Assembly (NCBI GenBank): GCA_013695925.1
Contig: JACCZO010000338.1
Coordinates: 1-10,348, forward strand
From: Chthoniobacterales bacterium
GTDB lineage: Bacteria > Verrucomicrobiota > Verrucomicrobiia > Chthoniobacterales > UBA10450
Reading direction: 5' to 3'
DNA length: 10,348 nt
Position 1 is the first letter of the stretch, and each line of letters opens with the position of its first letter. A program made the translations under genes and the position numbers. The notes under the pieces were generated by a model that searched no databases, had not been told where the DNA came from, and worked only from the letters and a program-made list of their open reading frames with translations. Below, piece by piece: positions 1-6,222 of this stretch.

Positions 1-67
1 CTGCCGCGACGAACTTTCCCAATGAGATCGTCGACTAAGCTCGACCCGCTCCAGTTTCAAGAGTCTC

Positions 68-490
68 CTAGCGCCGCGCTTTGAACGGCAGCGCCTCCAG
101 TCTGATCCTGCCGCGCAAGGATTCGAATTCAGGGTCCTTGTGTAAAAGCAGAGCATCCGCTTGCTCGGCCGTGGCGGCAACAAACGCGTCGGCAAAGGAA
201 AGGGGAAACAACGCTTTGATCTCGCCCGCCGCCAGACAGAGCGCTTCGTCCGGGTAAATAAAGTCGAGCGGCCACGTTTTGACCACCGAAACGAGGTAGT
301 GAGCGCGCTCTTTTCCCTCCGCTTGGTGCGCTTTATAGTAAATTTCTACCAAGCTCACACAACTTGCGCCGACTTGGGCTCTTCCTGCTGCTGCCGAGCG
401 AAGCTGCTCGCCGACAACATCCGCGCCCGGTTCGTCTTCTAACAAGCAAACAATGGCAGAAGTATCAAGAACGGCGTCTAGCTCGGGCAC
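68..490 (-). CDS. PIN-domain toxin, VapC-like ribonuclease
   Basis: A 140-residue protein that reads as a PIN-domain endoribonuclease, the toxin half of a type II toxin-antitoxin pair. The expected acidic metal-binding residues are visible: D9 in 'VLDTSA', E49 in 'LVEIYY', D101 in 'FADAFVA' and D119 in 'HKDPEF'. The length is normal for VapC toxins, which typically cleave tRNA or rRNA; the actual target cannot be read from sequence. The start is GTG at 490-488, inside the end of the antitoxin gene (26-bp overlap), which suggests translational coupling and joint control from the antitoxin promoter. The gene looks intact. The fold and TA role are well supported; the name VapC is used only at family level. 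Confidence 0.9.
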   Translation of the reverse strand: MPELDAVLDTSAIVCLLEDEPGADVVGEQLRSAAAGRAQVGASCVSLVEIYYKAHQAEGKERAHYLVSVVKTWPLDFIYPDEALCLAAGEIKALFPLSFADAFVAATAEQADALLLHKDPEFESLRGRIRLEALPFKARR

Positions 491-707
491 GTTTACGCTC
501 CGCTGTGCGGTCTTTCAGAATGCCTTCCCACAACTTCATCCCTTTGGCGACACCGCGTCCAAACGGGTTTCGGGCGGACAAAGGGACGACGCGAATGGTT
601 TCGCCATCGTCGATCCAAGCCAGACGCGATTGCTCGGTCAGGTGATGGCGCGCGCGGATCGCCGCCGGGATGACCGTCTGGCCGCGTGAAGAAATCGTTG
701 TCGTCAT
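465..707 (-). CDS. AbrB/SpoVT-type antitoxin of the PIN toxin
   Basis: An 80-residue protein whose N-terminus, 'MTTTISSRGQTVIPAAIR', is a classic swapped-hairpin AbrB DNA-binding domain (about residues 1-45). It is followed by a basic, helical tail (about 46-80, ending 'KRARARRRS') that would neutralise the toxin. I chose the ATG at 707 rather than the longer open frame to 821, because the AbrB domain begins exactly there and an AGGTGG ribosome-binding-like stretch sits just upstream on the minus strand, although closer to the ATG than usual. The frame overlaps the toxin start by 26 bp. Antitoxins of this family usually repress their own promoter, so inverted repeats upstream are candidate operators. 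Confidence 0.88.
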   Translation of the reverse strand: MTTTISSRGQTVIPAAIRARHHLTEQSRLAWIDDGETIRVVPLSARNPFGRGVAKGMKLWEGILKDRTAERKRARARRRS

Positions 708-714
708 GCCACCT

Positions 715-742
715 AATGTAAGGCAATCGGCCGAAAAGTAAA
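715..742 (-). promoter_or_regulatory. possible promoter of the toxin-antitoxin pair
   Basis: On the minus strand TTTACT (742-737) and TACATT (720-715) are spaced by 16 bases, giving a weak sigma70-like match (4 of 6 at each box) just upstream of the antitoxin ATG. The leader would be only a few bases long, which makes the assignment doubtful. This is a pattern match only. Confidence 0.22.
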
Positions 743-753
743 TCAAATTGGAA

Positions 754-773
754 ATCGTCTTGTCGGAGACGAT
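754..773. repeat. inverted repeat upstream of the antitoxin gene
   Basis: ATCGTCT (754-760) and AGACGAT (767-773) are perfect 7-bp inverted arms around a 6-base centre. The site lies about 50 bp upstream of the antitoxin start, in the divergent region. It could be an autoregulatory operator for the AbrB antitoxin or a small RNA hairpin; nothing in the sequence decides between these. Confidence 0.4.
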
Positions 774-809
774 GCCTGGCCCGGACGAGCGCGCTTCGCT
801 GAAACGACG

Positions 810-832
810 AGCCGGGATCATCGATCCCGGCT
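810..832. repeat. 10-bp-stem perfect hairpin in the divergent region
   Basis: AGCCGGGATC (810-819) and GATCCCGGCT (823-832) pair perfectly around a 3-base loop. The stem is GC-rich, but there is no T-run on either side, so it is not a textbook intrinsic terminator. It lies between the minus-strand toxin-antitoxin pair and the plus-strand exosortase region, and could insulate the two or act as an operator. The GATCCCG/CGGGATC core recurs in the palindrome at 992-1006. Confidence 0.5.
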
Positions 833-896
833 ACAACTTCGTTAGGCGAGAGCCCCGTTGCGTGGCGCGCTGCACCGCCCTAGACTCAGGGCGCCC

Positions 897-952
897 ATGG
901 AGCAGATCAAACAACTCGGCAGCCTTCTCCAGGATTTTCTGGGCTGGGTGCG
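897..952 (+). repeat. 56-bp direct repeat, copy A (orphan exosortase 5' end)
   Basis: These 56 bases, starting at an ATG, are identical to 1833-1888, where they form the start of the exosortase gene and encode 'MEQIKQLGSLLQDFLGWVR'. The copies are exactly 936 bp apart. Downstream the match breaks down abruptly; at the next few codons only scattered identity remains (P and QA at equivalent residues). Upstream, at the same 936-bp offset, I count about 26 of 46 positions identical, including an exact CCGTTGCG block (855-862 versus 1791-1798). This copy does not continue into an exosortase and looks like the duplicated or orphaned one. Confidence 0.95.
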
Positions 953-991
953 AGCGTGGCCACGCCAGGCATTGCAACGGTTGGCGGGTTT

Positions 992-1006
992 GATCCCGTC
1001 GGGATC
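992..1006. repeat. 15-bp palindrome upstream of the TPR gene
   Basis: GATCCCG (992-998) and CGGGATC (1000-1006) are perfect inverted arms with one central base, about 53 bp upstream of the chosen TPR start. The near-zero spacer suits a dimeric protein-binding site better than an RNA hairpin. It shares its core with the hairpin at 810-832, so the two could be related operator half-sites. The function is unknown. Confidence 0.4.
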
Positions 1007-1058
1007 GATGCAGAAAAAGCTTGTCGCGCGGGGCCTGCCTGACTCCTATGGGCCCGGT

Positions 1059-1766
1059 ATGAAAACATGGTTCCTGCTTCTTTTTTTGGTCGTCGGCTCT
1101 GCCTTTCAACTCCAGGCGCGCGATACCTACCTGCCAGTGGGGAATCTCCCCGGCGCGGTGGCCGCCTGCAATCAGGCCTATAAGCAGATCAAAAAGGGCG
1201 ACTTCGATGGTGCGATTCAGTCATACACCACGGCCTTCAAGGTCGATCCCCGGATGTACGTGGCCATCTATGAGCGTGGCGTCATCTACATGCATCAGCA
1301 CAAGTGGGAGCTGGCCATCGCCGACTTCAATACCGCGCTCAAAGTCAGCCCCAGTTTCTTCCTCGCCGCGATTAAGCGCGCGGAAGTGAACCAGACGCTC
1401 GGACGCTACGACCAAGCGCTGGCGGAACTGACTCACATCATCAATTTGCGGCCGAGATATCATACCGACGCCCTCGCTCGGAGCGATCGGGCCTGGCTGT
1501 ATGCGACCTGCCCGGATCCCGCCTTTCGCAACGGCCAACAGGCCGTGGCCGATGCGACCGCGGCGTGCAAGATCGATTCCTGGGACAACTGGGACTACAT
1601 CGACACTCTGGCCGCGGCCTACGCCGAAACCGGCGATTTCAAAAACGCGATTAAATTCGAAGAGAAAGCCATCCGCAAAGGTGGCCGCGAGGACACTAAA
1701 AGCGCGCAGGAACGGTTGGCTCTCTATCAACAGCAGCGCCCGTTTCGCCTCGCGCGGGTCCGTTAG
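1059..1766 (+). CDS. secreted tetratricopeptide-repeat protein
   Basis: A 235-residue protein beginning with a clear Sec signal peptide: MK-T followed by a hydrophobic stretch (residues 4-18), with likely cleavage after 'LQA' at residue 20. Three canonical TPR units follow (about 34-66, 67-100, 101-134), and a fourth near 175-207 in the 'DTLAAAYAETGDFKNAI' segment. TPR proteins are scaffolds that hold partners together; a periplasmic one beside an exosortase may help organise export or glycan assembly, but that is inference from position. I start at ATG 1059 because the signal peptide begins there. The frame is open back to 858 and includes the duplicated exosortase N-terminus at 897, so a longer translation product cannot be excluded. 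No strong ribosome-binding site is seen at 1059. It ends 66 bp before the exosortase and lacks any PEP-CTERM-like tail. Confidence 0.85.
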   Translation: MKTWFLLLFLVVGSAFQLQARDTYLPVGNLPGAVAACNQAYKQIKKGDFDGAIQSYTTAFKVDPRMYVAIYERGVIYMHQHKWELAIADFNTALKVSPSFFLAAIKRAEVNQTLGRYDQALAELTHIINLRPRYHTDALARSDRAWLYATCPDPAFRNGQQAVADATAACKIDSWDNWDYIDTLAAAYAETGDFKNAIKFEEKAIRKGGREDTKSAQERLALYQQQRPFRLARVR

Positions 1767-1832
1767 CAGACCGCGGCGCCCGGCAGCTCTCCGTTGCGCC
1801 GCACCGCGGCCGGTCTTAAAGTCGGGGCCGCA

Positions 1833-1888
1833 ATGGAGCAGATCAAACAACTCGGCAGCCTTCTCCAGGATTTTCTGGGCTGGGTGCG
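1833..1888 (+). repeat. 56-bp direct repeat, copy B (start of the exosortase gene)
   Basis: This is the second copy of the exact repeat at 897-952 and forms codons 1-18 plus two bases of codon 19 of the exosortase. Because it is continuous with the rest of the gene, this is the functional copy. A GGGG stretch about 6 bases ahead of the ATG may serve as a weak ribosome-binding site here; copy A has only AGGGCGCCC in that position. Confidence 0.95.
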
Positions 1889-2798
1889 CCGTCGGCCGGC
1901 CCAGGCCTTCCTCTTCTTTGCCGCCACCGGGACCGTCGTTTATTTTTTCGGTTTTCTCCCGCTTTACGCGAATCATTCGCAGCCGATCTGGGAGTGGGCC
2001 TGGCTCCGTTTCCTGCCCCAGTACAACCAGGAGCACAGCAAGCTCATCCCCTTCGCGGTTCTTTTTCTCCTCTGGTATCATCGCGGCGCCATCCGGGAGG
2101 CGCGCAAGGAGGGGAGCAATCTCGGGCTGATTTTTGTCGCCCTTGGCCTCTTGTTTTATCTCGTCGCGGCCCGCGCCTTCCAGCCCCGCGTCGCGCTCTT
2201 CGGATTCCCTTTTCTCATCTACGGGATGGTTCTTTATCTCTGGGGGCGAGAAGTGGCGCGGATCGTCCGGTTTCCGATCGCGCTCCTGCTTTTCATGATC
2301 CCGCTCGGCGCGCTCGAGCAAATGACCTTTCGCCTCCAGTTCATCATCATCGAGTTCGTCAAGGTCCTGAGCGGCCTCTGCGGGGTCGCGATTTATACTG
2401 TCGGCACTTCCATTCGGCCGGTTCATGGTGACTGGGGCTTTGAAATCGCGGAAGGCTGCAGCGGCATTCGATCGCTCATCGCGATGGTCATGCTCACCGC
2501 CATCTATGTGCACCTTTGCGAGAAGAAGGTTTGGAAAAAAGTTACGATCCTGGCCGCTTCGGTTCTCTTTGCGATCGTCGGGAATGCCGGGCGCATTTTC
2601 ACCATCATCGTCCTCGGCCATTTCGGCTTCGCCGAGTTTGCCGGCGGGATTTACCACGACTGGGCCAGCCAGCTTATTTTCTTTCCCATCGCGCTCCTCT
2701 GCATGCTCGGGTTCAGCAAGCTCTTGAACATCGATTACCTCGGCTGGTTTTCGAGAAAAACGGTCAAGGGAAAGGAGGCCGCCGCTCATGACGCCTAA
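1833..2798 (+). CDS. exosortase (Xrt family transpeptidase-like membrane protein)
   Basis: A 321-residue polytopic membrane protein with about eight hydrophobic segments. It carries the signature triad of the exosortase/archaeosortase family: C209 in 'EGCSGIRS', R254 in 'NAGRI' and H275 in 'GIYHDWAS'. By analogy with sortases, these enzymes are proposed to cut a C-terminal sorting tag (such as PEP-CTERM or VPDSG-CTERM) from secreted proteins at the outer face of the inner membrane and attach them elsewhere; they often sit in exopolysaccharide loci. The exact subtype (XrtA, XrtC, etc.) cannot be fixed by eye. The start at ATG 1833 gives a short cytoplasmic head before the first membrane span, and its first 56 bases are duplicated upstream. 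Its end overlaps the EpsI start by 11 bp, implying one transcript and coupled translation. Confidence 0.93.
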   Translation: MEQIKQLGSLLQDFLGWVRRRPAQAFLFFAATGTVVYFFGFLPLYANHSQPIWEWAWLRFLPQYNQEHSKLIPFAVLFLLWYHRGAIREARKEGSNLGLIFVALGLLFYLVAARAFQPRVALFGFPFLIYGMVLYLWGREVARIVRFPIALLLFMIPLGALEQMTFRLQFIIIEFVKVLSGLCGVAIYTVGTSIRPVHGDWGFEIAEGCSGIRSLIAMVMLTAIYVHLCEKKVWKKVTILAASVLFAIVGNAGRIFTIIVLGHFGFAEFAGGIYHDWASQLIFFPIALLCMLGFSKLLNIDYLGWFSRKTVKGKEAAAHDA

Positions 2799-3522
2799 GC
2801 GCCTCCTCGTTCTTCTCCTCGTCCTCGGCGCGGGATTCAGCACCATTTTCGTGCTCCCCACTACCGCCCGCATGCAACCGGCGGGAATCAAGCTCGAGCT
2901 GCCACAGTTCGTCGGGAAATGGTACGGAGTCGACCAACAGATCACCCAGCGCGAACTCGACCTGCTGGCCGGCGACACGGAATTTGCGCGCAAGCTTTAC
3001 ACCGACGCGGCGGGCAATTCGATCTACGTCTCGATCGTGCTTTCCGGGGCCGATCTCGACAACAGCATCCATCGTCCCGAGCGATGTCTGCCCGCCCAGG
3101 GTTGGACGATTGCCGACTCCGACAAATTAAAAATCCCGCTCGCCACGGGAAGAAAGCTCGCCGTGACCCGGTTGCATAACGTCCGCCAGGTCCCGTTGTT
3201 GGATGGGTCGAAGACCGTTTCGATCTACAACCTGAATTACTACTGGTTCGTCGGTTATCGTCACCTCACCGCCTCGCATCTGGAGCGCACCATGTTCGAC
3301 ATCCAGGATCGCGTCTTCAACGGCTACAACCAGCGCTGGGCCTACATCACGGTCGCGGCCGACATCACCAAAGGGCTCATGGCGTTTGGTCATTCCGAAG
3401 CGCAGACTGATCGGATCCTCCAGGATTTCATTCGCCAGCTTTACCCGGCGATTTCACAACCGGGAGACGAGGCGGCGTTGGTCGCCAAATCTGAAACGCC
3501 GGCAGGACGCGTTCCACTGTAA
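2788..3522 (+). CDS. epsI: EpsI family protein (exosortase-associated, DUF3485)
   Basis: A 244-residue protein with an N-terminal hydrophobic anchor or signal (about residues 5-24) and the EpsI hallmark 'HRPERCLPAQGW' (95-106, including C100). EpsI proteins accompany exosortases, either as a separate gene, as here, or fused to the exosortase C-terminus; the biochemical role is not settled, but a part in exopolysaccharide or sorted-protein assembly in the periplasm is assumed. The ATG lies inside the exosortase end (11-bp overlap). The family-like part appears to end near 'FIRQLYP' (214-220). The last 24 residues are low in recognisable motifs and are encoded by DNA that is also the 3' end of the opposite-strand glycosyltransferase gene, so this tail may be a recent extension. 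Confidence 0.92.
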   Translation: MTPKRLLVLLLVLGAGFSTIFVLPTTARMQPAGIKLELPQFVGKWYGVDQQITQRELDLLAGDTEFARKLYTDAAGNSIYVSIVLSGADLDNSIHRPERCLPAQGWTIADSDKLKIPLATGRKLAVTRLHNVRQVPLLDGSKTVSIYNLNYYWFVGYRHLTASHLERTMFDIQDRVFNGYNQRWAYITVAADITKGLMAFGHSEAQTDRILQDFIRQLYPAISQPGDEAALVAKSETPAGRVPL

Positions 3523-4972
3523 AATTGTTCTGCGCCAAATAAGCGCGCACCGCGCCGGACCAATCATAGACGTCCGGTTTGGAGAGAATAACCAGGTCTG
3601 GCGTCCGGGCCGGTCGCGGCAGATCGGGAGAATCAATAATCAGCGGCGAATTCAGGGGCACGCCGTAATACAGACCGGTGCTTTGGTCGGCCAGCCACCA
3701 GACGATTTCGCCTGCGTCCCGGGCTTCGCGGGCGATCTCCGCGGCGGAACGATAATCATCCCGGCGATGCCGCGGCGCGAAACGGATCTCGAGCGCGGAG
3801 AGCAAAAAGACCACCACGGCCGCCCAACCGACGACCTTTTTCCACGGAGAGTGTGTCTCCAGGAACGTCGTTAGGCCAACCGCCATCAAGGCGAGGAGGT
3901 AGGGAAGGAGCGGGGTCAGATGGCGCCCGAGTAAACGCATCTGACCCGACACACCTGCGGCCAGGGTAAGCAGCAGTGGGCTCGCGACCGCGCAGAGAAA
4001 AAAGACGACGTGGCGTTTTTCGGTTTTTTGCCTCAGCACGCGAAAGCCGGTGAGGACCAGAACAAGAACAGCGCCTCCTCCGAGAGCAACGAATGGCACG
4101 AAGGGCACCAGACCGCCGCCTCCCTCCGCCCGGAGCTGCAAGCGACCCGGACCCAGCCCGGCCAAGCCGAAGAGTTCATAGAAAATGAAGGCGACGCTCG
4201 ACCATCCGGTCCGGCCGACACCAGAGGCGCGCGCCCCGATCTTCATCGTCCAGAGATAATACCATCCGAGGATCGCAAGCGCGCCGATCAGGAGAGAGAA
4301 CGCTCCTTTGAAGCGTAAGATTGAGCGGGTGAGGGCCCGCGGGCCCGACCAATAGAGCGCCGCCACCATTGCTCCCAGCGCCCACGGGACTGCGATCAAG
4401 CTCGTTAGGCAAAGGCCGAAGAGGCCGAGGCAAAAAAGTCGAAACCACGACTTCGAATCGAGCGCGTCCTCGGTCGCGTGCAGCAAACGAAAAAGGCAGG
4501 CGGCGGTGAGCGAGGCAAAACAGAAAAGAACGATGTAGGGCCGCGCCTCGCTCAGGTAATACCAGAGAAAGGCATTCGTCAGGGCAAGAAACACGACTGC
4601 AGTCTGTCGCTTGCGATGGGACGACATTCCCCAAGCCAGCGCCCAGATTCCCGCGACGAACAACGGAATGTTGGAGGCCCGCAGGGCGATTTCGGAAGAG
4701 CCGAAGATTTTTGCCCAGCCCCATTCGAAAAGCATGTATCCGGGCATCTGCAGGTCAGAGCCTTTCGCGCTCACGAAAGTTGTCCACCAAGCGCTTAACG
4801 ATGCCTGAATCGCCTTGGCTGCGGTATTGCCTTCATCGATCCAAAGACTTTGGTCGGTGATCGCCAGGGCACAAGTGACGAGGGAGGCGAGGAGGAAAAG
4901 CGAGTAACGTCTGATGTCGCTGAAATCTTTTCTCACTTCGTAGTGGGGTCGATCTTGCGTAAAACGACCCAT
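3428..4972 (-). CDS. GT-C membrane glycosyltransferase (GT39/ArnT-like, PMT_2 type)
   Basis: A 514-residue multi-pass membrane protein. After a short cytoplasmic head comes span 1 (about 24-40), then the acidic pair D46-E47 in 'SLWIDEGNT' on the first external loop, the usual catalytic/metal position of GT-C enzymes. 'SEARPY' (141-146) is another landmark of this family. About ten hydrophobic spans reach to about residue 392, followed by a soluble periplasmic C-terminal part (395-514). Such enzymes transfer a sugar from a polyprenyl-phosphate carrier to a glycan, lipid or protein outside the inner membrane; donor and acceptor are unknown. It is last in the glf operon. The ATG at 4972 overlaps the methyltransferase by 40 bp; a GTG at 4936 would give a 4-bp GTGA overlap and is a credible alternative start. 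The 3' end overlaps epsI convergently by 95 bp. Confidence 0.87.
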   Translation of the reverse strand: MGRFTQDRPHYEVRKDFSDIRRYSLFLLASLVTCALAITDQSLWIDEGNTAAKAIQASLSAWWTTFVSAKGSDLQMPGYMLFEWGWAKIFGSSEIALRASNIPLFVAGIWALAWGMSSHRKRQTAVVFLALTNAFLWYYLSEARPYIVLFCFASLTAACLFRLLHATEDALDSKSWFRLFCLGLFGLCLTSLIAVPWALGAMVAALYWSGPRALTRSILRFKGAFSLLIGALAILGWYYLWTMKIGARASGVGRTGWSSVAFIFYELFGLAGLGPGRLQLRAEGGGGLVPFVPFVALGGGAVLVLVLTGFRVLRQKTEKRHVVFFLCAVASPLLLTLAAGVSGQMRLLGRHLTPLLPYLLALMAVGLTTFLETHSPWKKVVGWAAVVVFLLSALEIRFAPRHRRDDYRSAAEIAREARDAGEIVWWLADQSTGLYYGVPLNSPLIIDSPDLPRPARTPDLVILSKPDVYDWSGAVRAYLAQNNFTVERVLPAFQIWRPTPPRLPVVKSPGKAGE

Positions 4973-5445
4973 TGTCCCACGCCAAAGGGATACCGGGCCT
5001 TTTCTAAAATGAATCCCGGGACCGATCTGACCCAGGTCAGGTAGGAGTGTTCGCTGGTGCGCGCCTGGATCAGACGGAGATTCTCAAACAGCTTGAGCAG
5101 CCAATCAAATTGTGGCATCGGCGTCGTGATGAGCAGACGCCCGCCCGGCTTCAAGAGTTCGCGACATTCCGGAAGACAGGGGGTGTGTTCGACGACCTCG
5201 AAGGCCACGATGACGTCGAAGGAGCCGGCTTCGAGCCCGTGCTGGCGCCAGTTCCGCACGTCGCCGGCGATGTTGGCTGGGGCGTGGGTGTCAATCGTTA
5301 GGTAAGAGGTTGACATCTCGGCCGCGATCGCTTTGCGGAACCAGCCTTCGCCAGGCCCCACTTCGAGCACGTGTTCGCCGGGGTGAAGATATGAAATGAA
5401 AAAGCGAATGCGACTACTGCGCGCCCATGCTTGCAAAGGTCTCAT
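4933..5445 (-). CDS. class I SAM-dependent methyltransferase
   Basis: A 170-residue methyltransferase. Motif I is 'VLEVGPGEGWF' (26-36), an acidic residue at D52 would contact the SAM ribose, 'FDVIVAFEVVEH' (76-87) is the family's motif for the region after strand 4, and 'LLKPGGRLLITTP' (97-109) follows. It resembles the Methyltransf_11 group often found in polysaccharide and lipid glycan loci, where such enzymes methylate sugars or chain ends; the substrate here is unknown. The start at ATG 5445 is bounded upstream by an in-frame TGA, so no longer form exists. It is 12 bp downstream of the GT2 stop and overlaps the GT-C gene by 40 bp (or 4 bp with the alternative GTG). It is rather short but has a complete core domain. 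Confidence 0.88.
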   Translation of the reverse strand: MRPLQAWARSSRIRFFISYLHPGEHVLEVGPGEGWFRKAIAAEMSTSYLTIDTHAPANIAGDVRNWRQHGLEAGSFDVIVAFEVVEHTPCLPECRELLKPGGRLLITTPMPQFDWLLKLFENLRLIQARTSEHSYLTWVRSVPGFILEKARYPFGVGQWVVLRKIDPTTK

Positions 5446-5457
5446 GCGTCAGTGCCG

Positions 5458-6222
5458 TTAGTCCAGATCGGCTCGCACGCGGATACGCAACAACTCAAGC
5501 AGCATCTCCGCACCCCACGTCATCACTTTCAGAAGGTTGATACTGTTTTCACCTCCCTGGCGATCGGGGAAATGGATCGCTACATAATCCCATCTTATAT
5601 CCGGCAGTTTTTTTAGGACGTAGGTAAGCGCAACGTTGTGAATGTTGAAATTCGGCGGGATATGCTCCAGCGCCCGGCGCAAAACGCTGGCTCGAATCAG
5701 CCGGTAGGGAACATTGGCGTCCTTGAGATCGCGACCGCAGATCAGTGAGGAGCCGATGCGGCAAATGGCCGACGTCATGATACGAGGAAGGCCGTCATCG
5801 CGACTAGTCCGCATGCCGAAAACGCAGTCGGCGTGCACTCGTTTCGTCCAGAAATCGGCGAAATATTTCGGCTCGCATTGGCCGTCGGAGTCGATCTGCA
5901 ATATCCATTCTGCCATCGAGTTGATCGCGATTTCGTAGCCGATTCGACAGGTGCTCCCATGTCCGGCATTCGGTTTGCTCACGACGCACATCAATTCGGG
6001 ATTTCGCTCCTCGAGCTGAAGCAAAATTTGATGAGTATCATCGCGCGAGCCATCATCTAGTGCGATGATTTGGAAAGGGATGCCAAGCGGTCGGAGAGTG
6101 GCCGACCAGGCAGAAATGACTTTAGCTATGTTGGTGGCCTCGTTGTAGATCGGCATGACCACGACCAACTGAGCGGCGATGCCAGCACCGATCTCACGCA
6201 GGTTAAACGAATGCCGGCTCAC
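5458..6222 (-). CDS. family 2 glycosyltransferase (polyprenyl-phosphate sugar synthase-like)
   Basis: A 254-residue soluble GT-A glycosyltransferase. 'VVVMPIYNEATNI' (20-32) and 'LDDGSRDDT' (55-63) form the nucleotide-binding half, and 'QIDSDGQ' (109-115) carries the DxD metal motif (D111, D113). It resembles DPM1/Pgf-type enzymes that load a sugar from a nucleotide donor onto polyprenyl phosphate. There are no obvious C-terminal membrane spans. That function would suit the GT-C enzyme two genes downstream, which needs such a lipid-linked donor; the pairing is inferred. The start is GTG at 6222, overlapping the glf stop as GTGA, so translation is probably coupled. By eye its codons are somewhat less GC-rich than those of the flanking plus-strand genes. 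Confidence 0.9.
   Translation of the reverse strand: MSRHSFNLREIGAGIAAQLVVVMPIYNEATNIAKVISAWSATLRPLGIPFQIIALDDGSRDDTHQILLQLEERNPELMCVVSKPNAGHGSTCRIGYEIAINSMAEWILQIDSDGQCEPKYFADFWTKRVHADCVFGMRTSRDDGLPRIMTSAICRIGSSLICGRDLKDANVPYRLIRASVLRRALEHIPPNFNIHNVALTYVLKKLPDIRWDYVAIHFPDRQGGENSINLLKVMTWGAEMLLELLRIRVRADLD

Larger units (their letters stand above)
708..1058. other. 351-bp divergent region without a convincing gene
   Basis: Between the antitoxin start and the signal-peptide start of the TPR gene there is no open frame I trust as a separate gene. The stretch holds a weak minus-strand promoter candidate, three inverted repeats (754-773, 810-832, 992-1006) and a 56-bp exact copy of the exosortase 5' end (897-952). 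A frame open from 858 (or from the ATG at 897) runs into the TPR gene. I read it as untranslated or vestigial, because the signal peptide would otherwise lie about 55-67 residues inside the protein. I found no strong plus-strand promoter. Confidence 0.55.

Noticed and set aside
1..67. Possible start of another minus-strand gene downstream of the toxin
   Set aside because: One minus-strand frame is open to the window edge from a TTG, but it is about 20 codons with no recognisable motif and cannot be judged from this fragment.
708..821. Longer antitoxin starting at 821
   Set aside because: The AbrB domain begins precisely at the ATG at 707. The extra 38 residues have no family resemblance and would span the likely promoter.
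1221..2993. A 590-codon open frame on the minus strand opposite the TPR, exosortase and EpsI genes
   Set aside because: Its translation is highly charged low-complexity sequence with no domain. It is the expected antisense shadow of GC-rich genes whose plus-strand products are clearly recognisable.
841..4410. GTTAGGC strings (841-847, 3870-3876, 4404-4410) resembling integron attC core sites
   Set aside because: Two of the three lie inside the GT-C coding region, and none is paired with a complementary core at attC-like spacing; there is no integrase or cassette structure.
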